64,000 nt of DNA from an uncultured Collinsella sp. (GCA_900542085.1 UQMK01000011.1:7144-71143); one strand, 5' to 3'; shown: positions 53,573 to 62,606, counted from the stretch's first letter. The notes: a model not told the origin generated them from the letters alone. Made by a program: numbers and translations.

Positions 53573-55009
53573 TTAAAGTTCGAGCTCGTTGAGGCGCAGG
53601 ATTGCCACGATGTAAATCTTGAGTGCTTGCTTGAGCTGCTCCTCGTTGGCGCACTCGTTGGGGCCGTGCATCTGGCCGCCCCATGCGGGCAGCTCCAGGC
53701 CGGTCTCCTCGGGGCCAAACGATACGGCGCGGGCAAAGTTGCGCGCGTACGTGCCGCCGCCCATGGCAAAGGGCTCGGCATGCTTGCCCGTAAACTCGTT
53801 ATAGGTATCGATAAGCGCCTTCACGGCCGGATCGTCGGCAGAGACCGAGAACGGCACTTTTGCACGACCCACACGGTACGTCACGCCAAAGCGTCCCACG
53901 AGCGGCTCGAGCTGCTCGCAAATGGTATCGGCACTGGTGCTATCGGGGAAACGCACGTCAATGACCTGCTCGATGTGACCATCCACCACACGGATGACGC
54001 CGGGGTTGCAGGTGAGCGGGCCAAACGCGGGGCTCGTCGCATCGATACCCAGGCCGCGGCCATAGGCGTCCGCATGCACAAAGGCCAGAAACTTGACAAA
54101 CTCGTGCTCGGCAGGCGTCAGTAGGCGCTCGTCACGGGCGCCAAACGCGTCTTCTGCCTCGCGCAGATACGCCACGATGAGGCCGACGGCATTGATCGTT
54201 CCTTCGGGCATCGAGGCATGACCGCCAATGCCGTGGGCGAAAATCTGCGCATGCCCGTTATCGAGCGTCGTGATCTCCAGGCGGTCGGCGTTCTCAACGG
54301 GTGCCGGAAGCTCATCGGCGGCAATCGCGAGCTCGCAGATAGACTGCGACGGAATGGCGTTGCTCGCCTCGGCACCGCTCCACGATACGATGCGCCCACC
54401 GTCGATCTTGGGGCTCACAAACGTCGCCCCAAACTGGCCCTTCTCGGCATTGCAGACCGGGAACTCGGCATCGGGCGTAAACAGAAAGTCGGGGTTCGCG
54501 TGGTTCTCCAGATAATGGTGAACGTCGGACATGCCCACTTCCTCATCGCAGCCCAACAGCGCGCGGAAGGTATAGCGCGGCACAATGCCGTGCTTGAGCA
54601 GGTAGGCGCCGGCGTAGAGCGACAACACCGCCGGGCCCTTGTCGTCGATCACGCCGCGGCCGAGCAGCCAGCCCTCGCGACGCTCCATCGCAAACGGGTC
54701 GGTGTTCCAACCGGGGCCGGCGGGCACCACGTCCACATGGCAGATAGTCGCGAGCTGCTTATCGCCGCGACCCGGAATATCGGCGATTCCCACAAAGCCC
54801 TCGTCATCGCTCGTCTGGTAGCCGAGCTTTTGCGCGATACCGAGTGCGCAATCGAGCGCATCACGAACCGGGCGGCCAAACGGCGCACCGGGCTCCGCAT
54901 CGGCAGCAACGGCCACAGACGGATAGCTCACCAGCTGCTCGATATCAGCGACGACATCTTCCCAGACCTCGTCGACATACTCGGCAACGCTCTGCTCCAC
55001 CTGATTCAT
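53573..55009 (-). CDS. M20 family dipeptidase (PepV-like)
   Basis: 478-aa zinc dipeptidase of the PepV/Sapep type. ICHVDVVPAGPGW and GRGVIDDKGPAVLSLYA give the first zinc ligands (His, bridging Asp), GCDEEVGMSD the catalytic Glu pair, TPDAEFPV the next Asp, and GGGTYARNF and WGGQMHGPNE the C-terminal His. It releases amino acids from dipeptides in the cytosol. ATG at 55009 has GGAGG 6 nt upstream. The next gene ends 54 nt before it on the same strand. Confidence 0.93.
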   Translation of the reverse strand: MNQVEQSVAEYVDEVWEDVVADIEQLVSYPSVAVAADAEPGAPFGRPVRDALDCALGIAQKLGYQTSDDEGFVGIADIPGRGDKQLATICHVDVVPAGPGWNTDPFAMERREGWLLGRGVIDDKGPAVLSLYAGAYLLKHGIVPRYTFRALLGCDEEVGMSDVHHYLENHANPDFLFTPDAEFPVCNAEKGQFGATFVSPKIDGGRIVSWSGAEASNAIPSQSICELAIAADELPAPVENADRLEITTLDNGHAQIFAHGIGGHASMPEGTINAVGLIVAYLREAEDAFGARDERLLTPAEHEFVKFLAFVHADAYGRGLGIDATSPAFGPLTCNPGVIRVVDGHIEQVIDVRFPDSTSADTICEQLEPLVGRFGVTYRVGRAKVPFSVSADDPAVKALIDTYNEFTGKHAEPFAMGGGTYARNFARAVSFGPEETGLELPAWGGQMHGPNECANEEQLKQALKIYIVAILRLNELEL

Positions 55010-55063
55010 GGACGACCTCCTTACCAATGAGCAGCGGGCACGCCCGCCCCTCACATCACGTCA

Positions 55064-55726
55064 TTAGATAGCGAAAAGTTTAGCAAGCTCGGCCACCGAG
55101 TGCACCACCGCATCGGCACCCGCCGCCTCGTGCTCGCCCGGCGCCGCCGCGCCCGAATAGATGCCGACGCACGGCACGCCCATCGCGTGCGCGCCCTCCA
55201 CATCGTTAAAGCGATCGCCGATCATCACGGCGTCGTCGGCCGTCGCGCCCAGAGCCGCCAGCGCATCGCGGACCGAATCCGCCTTGATCTCGCGTCCCTG
55301 CGGCGGATTCATGCCGACCACCGCCTCAAACTGAGAAAGCCCGAGCTCACGTACCATGTCGATGCACTTTGCCTCCATGCGCGACGTCGCCACGGCCATA
55401 CGTTTGCCCTGGGCGACCAACCCATCCAGCAGCTCGGGGATCCCATCGAACACGGGGTACTCTTCCGGTCCCAGCTCATCAAAAAAGGCGCGGTACTCGT
55501 CGGCCACCACAAGCGACTCCTCGCGGGAAAAGCCGTAAAAGTCGTGAAAGCTCTTCCACAGGGGCGGCCCGATCATGCGGCGCAGATCACCCATCTGCGC
55601 CTCCGAAAACCCACGCGCAGTCAGCGTCTTGCGCGTCGAGGTCATCACCGCCCGACCCGTATCGGCCACCGTGCCATCGAAATCGAACAGCACGACCGGC
55701 CGTTTGCCTATCTCCAACGCCCCCAT
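55064..55726 (-). CDS. HAD phosphatase (Gph/PpaX-like)
   Basis: 220-aa HAD hydrolase with a helical cap. VLFDFDGTVADTGRAV (nucleophile Asp), MAVATSRMEAK (motif II), KADSVRDALAALGA and AVMIGDRFNDVEGAHAMGVPCVGI (motifs III-IV). It resembles phosphoglycolate phosphatase and pyrophosphatase PpaX; the substrate is unproven. ATG at 55726 is chosen because GAGG lies 7 nt before it; the ATG two codons up is too close to that site. Confidence 0.9.
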   Translation of the reverse strand: MGALEIGKRPVVLFDFDGTVADTGRAVMTSTRKTLTARGFSEAQMGDLRRMIGPPLWKSFHDFYGFSREESLVVADEYRAFFDELGPEEYPVFDGIPELLDGLVAQGKRMAVATSRMEAKCIDMVRELGLSQFEAVVGMNPPQGREIKADSVRDALAALGATADDAVMIGDRFNDVEGAHAMGVPCVGIYSGAAAPGEHEAAGADAVVHSVAELAKLFAI

Positions 55727-55882
55727 CGGCATTCCTCTTCCCCAGTTGACGATTTCCACACCGACACTTCAAACTGTTGACTATTCAACAATTGAACCTA
55801 GTAATGTGGAACGACTCTACTATACTTGTCGCACTTTGCTCTCAGAAGGCGGCGTGCAAGCGCCCCAACGAAAGGTGCAATT

Positions 55883-56743
55883 ATGTCTTTTGCCATCATA
55901 ACCGACTCCACGTCGGACATCTCCCCCGCCCGCGCCCAAGAGCTCGGCATTTACGTGATTCCGCTGCATGTGATTATCGAGGGCGAGGACCTGCTCGACC
56001 AGGTGCAGATTACCGCCCAGGAGTACGTCGCGCGCATGGCCGGCTCCGAGCAGCTGCCGCACACCTCGCAGCCGAGCGCCGGTGAGTTCAAGGAGCTCTT
56101 CGATCGCGTGCTCGCCGACGGCCACGACAGCGCCATCTTTATCTCGCTGTGCAGCGAGTGGTCTGCCTGCTACGCCAACGCGTGCCAGGTTGCCGATACC
56201 CACGAGCTCGACGTGCGCTGCATCGACTCGCGCACCGGCTCGGCTGCCGAGGGCCTGCTGGTGGAGTACGCGCTGGCCATGCGCGAGGACGGCCGCAGCC
56301 TGGACGAGACCGAGGCGCAGATCCGAGCGACGCTGCCCGACGCCCACCTGCTGCTGATTCCCCGCACGCTCGAGAACCTCGTTAAGAACGGCCGCGCGCC
56401 CAAACTCGCCGGCCAGCTCACGCAGATGCTCAACATTCGCCTGGCCGTTTCGCCGGAGTGGAAATCGGGCGAGATCAAGGCCATCAAAAAGGGCCGCGGC
56501 GCCAAGCGCATCGTTGCCAACACCATGGCCGATTGCCTCGCATTTTTGACCGAGCATCCGGGCTCCAGTGTGCGTGTGCTCACGACCGGCGCCGCCGAGG
56601 AGCAGGAGCTCGTCAGCCATGCACTCGCAGGCCAAGATTACGTAGACGCCGGCACCGGCCCCATCGGCTGCACCATCGCCACCCACGTAGGCGTCGACGC
56701 CATCGCCATCAGCTACTGCCCCCGCTACCGGCCCATCCACTAG
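55883..56743 (+). CDS. DegV family fatty-acid-binding protein
   Basis: 286-aa DegV protein. These bind a fatty acid and, as FakB, present it to FakA for phosphorylation, although no fakA is in this window. AIITDSTSDISPARA opens the first domain, YVIPLHVIIEGEDLLD follows, and the LPHTSQPSAGEF segment lines the ligand site; the C-terminal domain ends GPIGCTIATHVGVDAIAISYCPR. ATG at 55883 has AAAGG 7 nt upstream; 19 extra in-frame residues upstream do not resemble the family. Confidence 0.94.
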   Translation: MSFAIITDSTSDISPARAQELGIYVIPLHVIIEGEDLLDQVQITAQEYVARMAGSEQLPHTSQPSAGEFKELFDRVLADGHDSAIFISLCSEWSACYANACQVADTHELDVRCIDSRTGSAAEGLLVEYALAMREDGRSLDETEAQIRATLPDAHLLLIPRTLENLVKNGRAPKLAGQLTQMLNIRLAVSPEWKSGEIKAIKKGRGAKRIVANTMADCLAFLTEHPGSSVRVLTTGAAEEQELVSHALAGQDYVDAGTGPIGCTIATHVGVDAIAISYCPRYRPIH

Positions 56744-56758
56744 GGGCACCTTTACCAC

Positions 56759-56821
56759 TTGCGGTGGAATAGGGACTGTTTTTGGCTTATCAGCCGCAAA
56801 TCAATCCCTATTCCACCGCAA
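56759..56821. repeat. TTGCGGTG-family hairpin, copy 3
   Basis: Arms 56759-56778 and 56802-56821 (TTGCGGTGGAATAGGGA core), one mismatch. It sits 15 nt after degV, between convergent genes, next to the hairpin at 56839-56900. Confidence 0.8.
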
Positions 56822-56838
56822 CTTAGAAGCAGTTCATT

Positions 56839-56900
56839 TGGGACGGGGCTAAAAAGAGTGGCATGCAACGTTACGCACCGGTCTTTTTAGCCCCGTCCCA
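56839..56900. terminator. 19-bp perfect hairpin between convergent genes
   Basis: TGGGACGGGGCTAAAAAGA (56839-56857) pairs perfectly with 56882-56900. On each strand the stem ends in a T-rich part. Likely terminator for the LOG-family gene on the minus strand. Confidence 0.75.
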
Positions 56901-56911
56901 TTTTAGCTACC

Positions 56912-57670
56912 CTACATCAACCCACTTAGGGCAATGTCGACGGCCTCGTTGAGGTCGTCGGTGATGTGGACGAGGTCTGGATCGAGCGGGCTGATCATAC
57001 CGGCGTCCATCACCGGGCCGTTGAGCCAGTCGAACAGGCCCTGCCAGTACTCGGTGCCCACCAGCACGAGCGGCATGCGCTTGACCTTGTGTGTCTGCAC
57101 CAGCGTGAGCACCTCGAACATTTCGTCGAGCGTACCAAAACCTCCGGGAAACACGATGGCGCCCGAGCTGTATTTGACGAACATGGTCTTGCGCACAAAG
57201 AAGTAACGGAAGTCCATGCCGAGGTTCACGTATTTATTGAGCCCATGCTCGTGCGGCAATTCAATGCCCAGGCCAACTGACTTGCCGTTGACACTCGCCG
57301 CTCCCCTGTTGGCCGCTTCCATGATGCCGGGGCCGCCACCGGTGATGACCGCCACGCCGCGCTGGGCGATTTTGCGGCCGACCGTGCGCGCCGCCTTATA
57401 GAGCGGATCGGTCTTGGGCGTGCGGGCGCTGCCGAAGATGGTCACAGCGGGCCCGAGCTCGGCAAGTGCGCCAAAGCCATCGACAAACTCGGCCTGGATG
57501 CGCAGCACGCGCCACGGATCAGCATGCAGCCAGTCGGTCGACTCCTCGGGCGCCAGCAGGTTGGCGTAGGTGTTGTCCTTAGGAATCATGGGGCCGCGCA
57601 TAACCACGGGGCCGCGGCGGTACGTCTCGTCGTAGGCAGGCTCGCCCTCGACATTCTCATTCTTAATCAC
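56912..57670 (-). CDS. LOG family protein (TIGR00730)
   Basis: 252-aa Rossmann-fold protein of the LOG / putative lysine decarboxylase family; characterised members cleave nucleoside 5'-monophosphates to base and ribose 5-phosphate. VTIFGSARTPKTDP, ITGGGPGIMEAANRGA (PGGxGTxxE partner region) and IVFPGGFGTLDEMFEVLT (the PGGxGTxxE motif) are intact. Start is GTG at 57670 with GGAG 5 nt upstream. The true substrate here is unknown. Confidence 0.92.
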   Translation of the reverse strand: MIKNENVEGEPAYDETYRRGPVVMRGPMIPKDNTYANLLAPEESTDWLHADPWRVLRIQAEFVDGFGALAELGPAVTIFGSARTPKTDPLYKAARTVGRKIAQRGVAVITGGGPGIMEAANRGAASVNGKSVGLGIELPHEHGLNKYVNLGMDFRYFFVRKTMFVKYSSGAIVFPGGFGTLDEMFEVLTLVQTHKVKRMPLVLVGTEYWQGLFDWLNGPVMDAGMISPLDPDLVHITDDLNEAVDIALSGLM

Positions 57671-57806
57671 GGGTACTCCTATCGAGAAAAAGAAAAACGG
57701 GCGGGGTCGACGCCATGCGCCAAACACCCGCCCGAACATCAACCATTCGGTATGGTACCCACCATGCATCAAGTGCTTGCAAGCTATCGGTCATCGATCG
57801 CAGCTC

Positions 57807-58946
57807 TTAGTAATCCACCGCCGCAGGGCTGTTCATCCAGTCGCTCACGAACGCGCCGTAACGGCCCTCGATAATGGCCTGGCGGGCACGCTGCATAAGG
57901 TTGAGCAGGTAGTAGATGTTGTGCATCGACAGCAGAATGCCGCCGAGCATCTCCTTCTGCGTGACCATGTGGCGAATGAGCGCGCGGCTGTAACCGCCCG
58001 CGCACACCGGGCAGGTGCAAGTGGGATCGATGGGGCCGTCGTCGTGCGCAAAACGCGCGTTGCGGAAGTTGAGGCGACCCTCGCTCGAAAACGCCGTGCC
58101 CATGCGGCCGGTGCGCGTCGGCAGCACACAATCGAACATGTCGATGCCCACACCCACGCCGCGCACGAGAGTGGTGGGGTTGCCGACGCCCATCAGGTAG
58201 CGCGGCTTGTGCTTGGGCATGTACTCGCTCACAAGCGGCGCCAGCGTCTCGAACATGGTCTCGTGGTCCTCGCCCACCGAATAGCCGCCGATGCCGTAAC
58301 CCGGGAAGTCACCGCATTCCTCCAGATGGCGCAGCGAGCGCAGGCGCAGGTCCAGGTGCATGCCGCCTTGGACGATGCCAAAGAGCGCCTGGTCATCGCG
58401 GGTATGCGCCTTATAGCAGCGCTCGGCCCACATACTCGACAGCTCAACGGCGCGCTCAACGTAGGCGCGCGTGGCGGGATAGCCCGGGCACTGGTCCAGC
58501 TGCATGCAGATATCGGACCCGAGCTTCATGGCGATTTCCATGTTGTCCTCGGGCGTCCAGAACACGTGGCGGCCGTCGTAGTCGTTGACGATAAAGCGCA
58601 CGCCCTCGTCGGTGAGCTTGACGGCGTCGTTGTGGCTGAACACCTGGAAGCCGCCCGAATCGGTAAGAATGGGGCCGTGCCAGTTCATAAACTTGTGCAG
58701 GCCGCCCAGCTCGGCAATGGTGTCCTCGCCGGGACGCATGGACAGGTGATAGGTGTTGGCAAGCACGATCTGGGCGCCGAGCTGTTTGACGGTCTCGGTA
58801 GGAATACCCTTGACGTTTGCCTTGGTGCCCACGGGCATAAAGATTGGCGTCTCGATATCGCCGTGCGGGGTGTGCAGTACGCCGGCACGCGCGTGCGTCG
58901 TCGGGTCCTCGGCGATCAGGTCGAATTTAAAAAGGCTCTGGTCCAT
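57807..58946 (-). CDS. tgt: tRNA-guanine transglycosylase
   Basis: 379-aa bacterial Tgt, which swaps G34 of GUN-anticodon tRNAs for preQ1 in queuosine synthesis. GPILTDSGGFQVFS holds the substrate-binding Asp, GIVQGGMHLDLR and YLMGVGNPTTLV line the pocket, FDCVLPTRTGRMG carries the nucleophile Asp, and CTCPVCAGGYSRALIRH is the zinc site (three Cys and His). GGAG lies before the ATG. queA and queH lie 4-5 kb away in the same orientation. Confidence 0.97.
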   Translation of the reverse strand: MDQSLFKFDLIAEDPTTHARAGVLHTPHGDIETPIFMPVGTKANVKGIPTETVKQLGAQIVLANTYHLSMRPGEDTIAELGGLHKFMNWHGPILTDSGGFQVFSHNDAVKLTDEGVRFIVNDYDGRHVFWTPEDNMEIAMKLGSDICMQLDQCPGYPATRAYVERAVELSSMWAERCYKAHTRDDQALFGIVQGGMHLDLRLRSLRHLEECGDFPGYGIGGYSVGEDHETMFETLAPLVSEYMPKHKPRYLMGVGNPTTLVRGVGVGIDMFDCVLPTRTGRMGTAFSSEGRLNFRNARFAHDDGPIDPTCTCPVCAGGYSRALIRHMVTQKEMLGGILLSMHNIYYLLNLMQRARQAIIEGRYGAFVSDWMNSPAAVDY

Positions 58947-59076
58947 AAACTGGAACTCCTTGGTTGCGGTTCATACGCAAACCATTATACGGGCAACCCG
59001 CAAATAGCACCGACTCGACAGAAACTGGTGCAAAGGGGACAGCAAACGAGCGTGGATTTTCGGACGCCTATCTCAT

Positions 59077-59140
59077 GAGAGTGGATAATCTCCCACTTTT
59101 GCCCGAAACACAGACCAAAAACGGGAGATTATCCACTCTC
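59077..59140. repeat. 18-bp perfect inverted repeat
   Basis: GAGAGTGGATAATCTCCC (59077-59094) pairs perfectly with 59123-59140. Lies upstream of tgt, in the 442-bp gap that also holds the structured element at 59238-59386; no gene is present in that gap. Confidence 0.8.
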
Positions 59141-59237
59141 GTTCGGCGGGTACTCATTTAAGTACGTCCCCAATGAGTGGAGCTATTTACCAGCCACGCC
59201 AACGCCGATGTTTTGGCAACGCCGATGTCTTGGGAAT

Positions 59238-59386
59238 GTCAGCGAGCGGTCGCCAGGGCGAACAAATTGGCATGAAAAGAGGGCGGCATAGACCTTCTGG
59301 TCATGCCGCCCTCTTTGAATGACAGGTTGTCGCCCTGGCGACCGCGCAGCGTCGGCCCGTTACGGCGTTTGGCAAAACGCCGTAAC
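59238..59386. other. Complex multi-stem element, copy A
   Basis: Conserved GTCAGCGA (59238-59245), a 16-bp perfect outer stem (59246-59261 with 59330-59345), inner stems ending in a GACC-TTCT-GGTC apex (59291-59302), conserved GCAGCGTCG (59346-59354), and a GTTACGGCGTTT/AAACGCCGTAAC hairpin (59359-59386) that ends 2 nt before the SDR stop codon. Preceded by two copies of AACGCCGATGTYTTGG. Copy B is at 62460-62606. Strand of action unknown; if RNA, the minus strand would make it a 3' untranslated element of the SDR mRNA. Confidence 0.7.
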
Positions 59387-59388
59387 TC

Positions 59389-60189
59389 CTACGGACGCTG
59401 TCCCATGCCACCCTCGAGGGTGACGGTCTCGCCATTCATGTACTTAAAGTCGGGACCGCAGAGCTGAACGACCACGCGGCCGATCTCCTTCTCGACGTCG
59501 CCGTAGTGGCCTGCCGGCGGCATGTGGACGTTGGCCTTAAACGCCTCGGGATAGGCATCCTGGAAGTTCTCGAGCGCAGCAGTCCAAGCAAGCGGGCACA
59601 CGATGTTGACGTTGATGCCGTCCTTGCCCCACTCGTTGGCTGCAACGCGAGTCAGACCGCGGATGCCCTCCTTGGCAGCGGCATAGCTGCACTGGCCGTA
59701 GTTGCCAAACAGGCCGGCGCCCGAGGCAAAGTTGACCACGGAGCCCTTGGTCTCCTTCAGGTGCGGATAGGCCTTCTGCATGTACAGATAGGTGGCATAC
59801 AGACCGGAATAAATGGCCAGGTTAAACTGATCCATGGTGTGGTCGGCGATGGTCACGCCCGAGGCGCTGGCCTGAGCATTGTTGACGACGGCGTCGATGC
59901 GGCCGAACTCCTCAATGGCCTTGTCGATGACGTTCTGAACAACGGCCTCGTTGTCCTGACCAGCCGAGACATCGGCCTGAACAGGCAGAACCTTGATGCC
60001 GTACTCGGCCTCGAGGGACTCCTTGGCAGCCTCGAGCTTGGCAACGTTGCGGCCGGTAATGACGAGGTTTGCGCCCTCCTTGGCAAAAGCGATATCAATG
60101 CCGTAGCCGATGGAGCCAGCGGAGCCGTCCTTAAGCGTGGCCTTGCCGCCGCCGGTAACGATTACGGTCTTACCAGTGAAAAGTCCCAT
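59389..60189 (-). CDS. Short-chain dehydrogenase/reductase
   Basis: 266-aa classical SDR. The cofactor loop TGGGKATLKDGSAGSIGYGID is longer than the usual TGxxxGxG; VVNNAQASASG is the NNAG-like motif, FASGAG holds the catalytic Ser region and YAAAK the catalytic Tyr and Lys. The ITGRN after the second strand suggests NADP preference. The substrate is unknown; gut Coriobacteriia use SDRs on steroids and bile acids, but nothing here shows that. The C terminus GETVTLEGGMGQRP is SDR-like. AAAGGACTTCGT precedes the ATG. Confidence 0.9.
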   Translation of the reverse strand: MGLFTGKTVIVTGGGKATLKDGSAGSIGYGIDIAFAKEGANLVITGRNVAKLEAAKESLEAEYGIKVLPVQADVSAGQDNEAVVQNVIDKAIEEFGRIDAVVNNAQASASGVTIADHTMDQFNLAIYSGLYATYLYMQKAYPHLKETKGSVVNFASGAGLFGNYGQCSYAAAKEGIRGLTRVAANEWGKDGINVNIVCPLAWTAALENFQDAYPEAFKANVHMPPAGHYGDVEKEIGRVVVQLCGPDFKYMNGETVTLEGGMGQRP

Positions 60190-60483
60190 ACGAAGTCCTT
60201 TCGAATCGCGACGGGCACGCCCGCCGACTGCGCGTATCCAACTTCACGCGCCAAAAGCTGAAATGCAACTTTAGCGGGTTCAAGTGAAAAATAAAGACCG
60301 CACCAGGCGAACGGCGCAACGTCATTCGGCGAAGGGAATGTCAAGCGTAAACTGAATTTAGAGGACGAATTTTTGCTATCCAAGCGAGTCGTCGAACACG
60401 TTTTGAAACTTTGCTGCGGGGCGCGGGATGTCGGCGCGAGACTTTATCATAGGGTGACAAACAACGATGAGGAGCACATGCCT

Positions 60484-62247
60484 ATGACAGACGAGCTGGA
60501 CCCCCAGACTCAACAGCATATTGATGATTCAGCAGACGTCGCCGCAGATACTGACGCTGCGACCTGCAATGATACCGACGTCGACGACGCCACTCTGGAT
60601 AACGGCGCTGCGACGGAAATCCCTACGGCCGAAGATGCCGACGAGCAAAACGACGATTCGGACGCTCAGGACAACGCCCCCGAAAAGGAAGCCGCCCCGC
60701 AAGCAGAAGGCCCTATCGAGGTGTCTTCGGAAGAAGAGCTCGATGCCGTCATGGACTCCATGATGGATGCCGTCAAAGCGATGAAAAACGCCGTGGCCGA
60801 CGCCGATATTGACGCCGAGGAAGAGGAGGCCGCCGAGGCCGCCTCGACCTTCGTGCCTGGCGAGACCCCCGTTGCCGACCAAGGCAGCACTCTGCCCTCG
60901 TTCCTGCAGCTCGAGCACCCTACCATTGGCGCCGATGCAGTCGACCCGCACGCTGCCGGCTTTTCCGTGGTCGAGGGCGGCACCGGCAGCATCGCCACGT
61001 CACAGGCGCCCGATGCGGGCACGGCAAACGCCGCCCACCCGACCGCCCTGCACACCCCAGCAGCCAGCCGCGATCTGGGAGGCGCCGTCTCAAACACCGC
61101 CAGCGCCGTGGGCGCCTTTATCGCCCAGGGTGCCTCGGCCATGCGCGAGATGAACGCCGCAAAGAAGGCACTCGCGGACGCCCGTGCCCACCTGGCCGAA
61201 CTTGAGCAGCGCATCGCCGATCAAGGCGAGGAACTCGAGACGCGTCAGGATATCGCAGGCCGCTACGACCAAATCGTCGCCGAGCAGCGCCAGACTATCG
61301 ACACGGCACAAAAGGCCGCCGCGGCGGCAGAAATCGGCCGCGATACCCATGCTGCCAAGGCAACAGAGCTCAAGGCGCAGCTCGAGCAAATAAAAGAAGA
61401 GGACGATGCCACCGAGCGGCGTCTCAAAGCCGCACTCGATGCCGTGGAGGCGCGCGAAGCCAGCTCGCGCGAGACCGGTAACCGCCTCGTTCGCCGCCTC
61501 GAGGATTCCAAGCGCATCCGCGACAAGGTGCAGGCCGAGCGCGACGCCGGCGTTGCCGCAGTACAGCAAACCGTCGACGCCACGCGTGCTCAACTCGAAA
61601 CGCTGCGCCACGAGTATGCCGAGCTGCAGCGCAATCCTTCGGCGAATCCCGCCAATTACACGGTGCGCACCAGCGAGCTTTCGATGCAGATCTCCGACAC
61701 GGCCGATGCCCTGCGCAAAGCCGAGGAAGATGTCCCGAACATCACCGCCGATCTTGAGCACTCGCTCGCGGCCGCCGAGCACGCCGTCGAGCAGGCGCAA
61801 GCCCCCATCGCCGACGCCAAGCGAGCCCATCAGGCCGTGACGGCCGAGGCCGATGCCGCGCGCGACGAGCTGCAGACCGCAAAAGCCGCCGCCGCAACGC
61901 GCCAGCGCGAGCTGCGCGAGAAAATCGCCGCCGAGGACAAGGCACGTCGAGAGCAAGAGCAGGCTATTGCCAATGCCCAGGCGGATGTAGCGCATGCGCA
62001 GTCGATCATCGAGCAGGCGACCGAGGTGCACGACCATCCCGAGATTACCGAATCGCTCGCAGGCTCCTTGGCCCGCGATAAGGCCGAGCACGCCGAAACC
62101 GAGCGCGAAGTGGCTCAACTCGAAGCCGCCGAGGACGACGTGCGCGAGCGTACCCGCGACTCACGCATCAAATTCACCGGCGCCATCGTCTGCATTGTCG
62201 CCGTAGTCCTCGTGATCGTCCTGATCGGGCTCTTCGCGGGCAAGTAA
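60484..62247 (+). CDS. Tail-anchored coiled-coil protein
   Basis: 587-aa protein of unknown function. An acidic, Asp/Ala-rich N-terminal 130 residues, a Ser/Ala-rich linker, a long heptad-rich coiled coil from about residue 210 to 555 and a single C-terminal span (IVCIVAVVLVIVLIGLF) followed by AGK. This predicts a rod anchored in the membrane by its tail. ATG at 60484 is preferred (GAGGAG 9-10 nt upstream); the ATG two codons earlier is close to that site. Low-complexity Ala/Glu composition means coiled-coil homology is easily spurious, so no family is assigned. Confidence 0.8.
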   Translation: MTDELDPQTQQHIDDSADVAADTDAATCNDTDVDDATLDNGAATEIPTAEDADEQNDDSDAQDNAPEKEAAPQAEGPIEVSSEEELDAVMDSMMDAVKAMKNAVADADIDAEEEEAAEAASTFVPGETPVADQGSTLPSFLQLEHPTIGADAVDPHAAGFSVVEGGTGSIATSQAPDAGTANAAHPTALHTPAASRDLGGAVSNTASAVGAFIAQGASAMREMNAAKKALADARAHLAELEQRIADQGEELETRQDIAGRYDQIVAEQRQTIDTAQKAAAAAEIGRDTHAAKATELKAQLEQIKEEDDATERRLKAALDAVEAREASSRETGNRLVRRLEDSKRIRDKVQAERDAGVAAVQQTVDATRAQLETLRHEYAELQRNPSANPANYTVRTSELSMQISDTADALRKAEEDVPNITADLEHSLAAAEHAVEQAQAPIADAKRAHQAVTAEADAARDELQTAKAAAATRQRELREKIAAEDKARREQEQAIANAQADVAHAQSIIEQATEVHDHPEITESLAGSLARDKAEHAETEREVAQLEAAEDDVRERTRDSRIKFTGAIVCIVAVVLVIVLIGLFAGK

Positions 62248-62273
62248 ACTAGCTGCCAAAAAACACTCAAGGC

Positions 62274-62340
62274 AGTTGCGGTGAGATAGTTCCTGTTTAG
62301 CCATCAAAAAGGCCAATTCAAGAACTATCTCACCGCAACT
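62274..62340. repeat. TTGCGGTG-family hairpin, copy 4
   Basis: Perfect 19-bp arms 62274-62292 and 62322-62340 (AGTTGCGGTGAGATAGTTC), loop with GGCC. 26 nt after the coiled-coil gene. It begins a 357-bp gap made almost wholly of hairpins. Confidence 0.8.
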
Positions 62341-62356
62341 TTTTGATTGGTACAAG

Positions 62357-62414
62357 GTAGTCATTGGGGACGTTCTTAAACGACTAGTCGAACAAGAACG
62401 TCCCCAATGACTAC
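62357..62414. repeat. 21-bp perfect inverted repeat
   Basis: Arms 62357-62377 and 62394-62414 (core TCATTGGGGACGTTCTT), loop with the small palindrome CGACTAGTCG. Shares the GGGGACGTTC theme with the dispersed repeats at 2030 and 46763. Confidence 0.8.
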
Positions 62415-62459
62415 ACCTTTTGGCAGGTTGAATCACGGCAACGCCAATGTTTAGGCGAA

Positions 62460-62606
62460 GTCAGCGAAAACGCCCCTAAGCGAGCAAGGTGACGTGAAAG
62501 AGGAGGGCATTGACCTTCTGGTCATGCCCGACGATTGAACGTCAGATTGCCGCTTAGGGGCGTTTGCAGCGTCGACTAGTTACGCGGTTCGTAGAACCGC
62601 GTAACT
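62460..62606. other. Complex multi-stem element, copy B
   Basis: GTCAGCGA (62460-62467), a 15-bp perfect outer stem (62468-62482 with 62551-62565), a TGACGT/ACGTCA inner stem, the same GACC-TTCT-GGTC apex (about 62512-62522), GCAGCGTCG (62566-62574) and a 13-bp AGTTACGCGGTTC hairpin (62578-62606) that overlaps the queA stop. A single AACGCCAATGTTTAGG lies upstream. The unpaired parts match copy A while both long stems differ and still pair. Confidence 0.7.

Noticed and set aside
59389..60189. Bile-acid hydroxysteroid dehydrogenase
   Set aside because: The SDR lacks any feature tying it to steroids; the Collinsella 7-beta enzyme I recall has a clearly different sequence.
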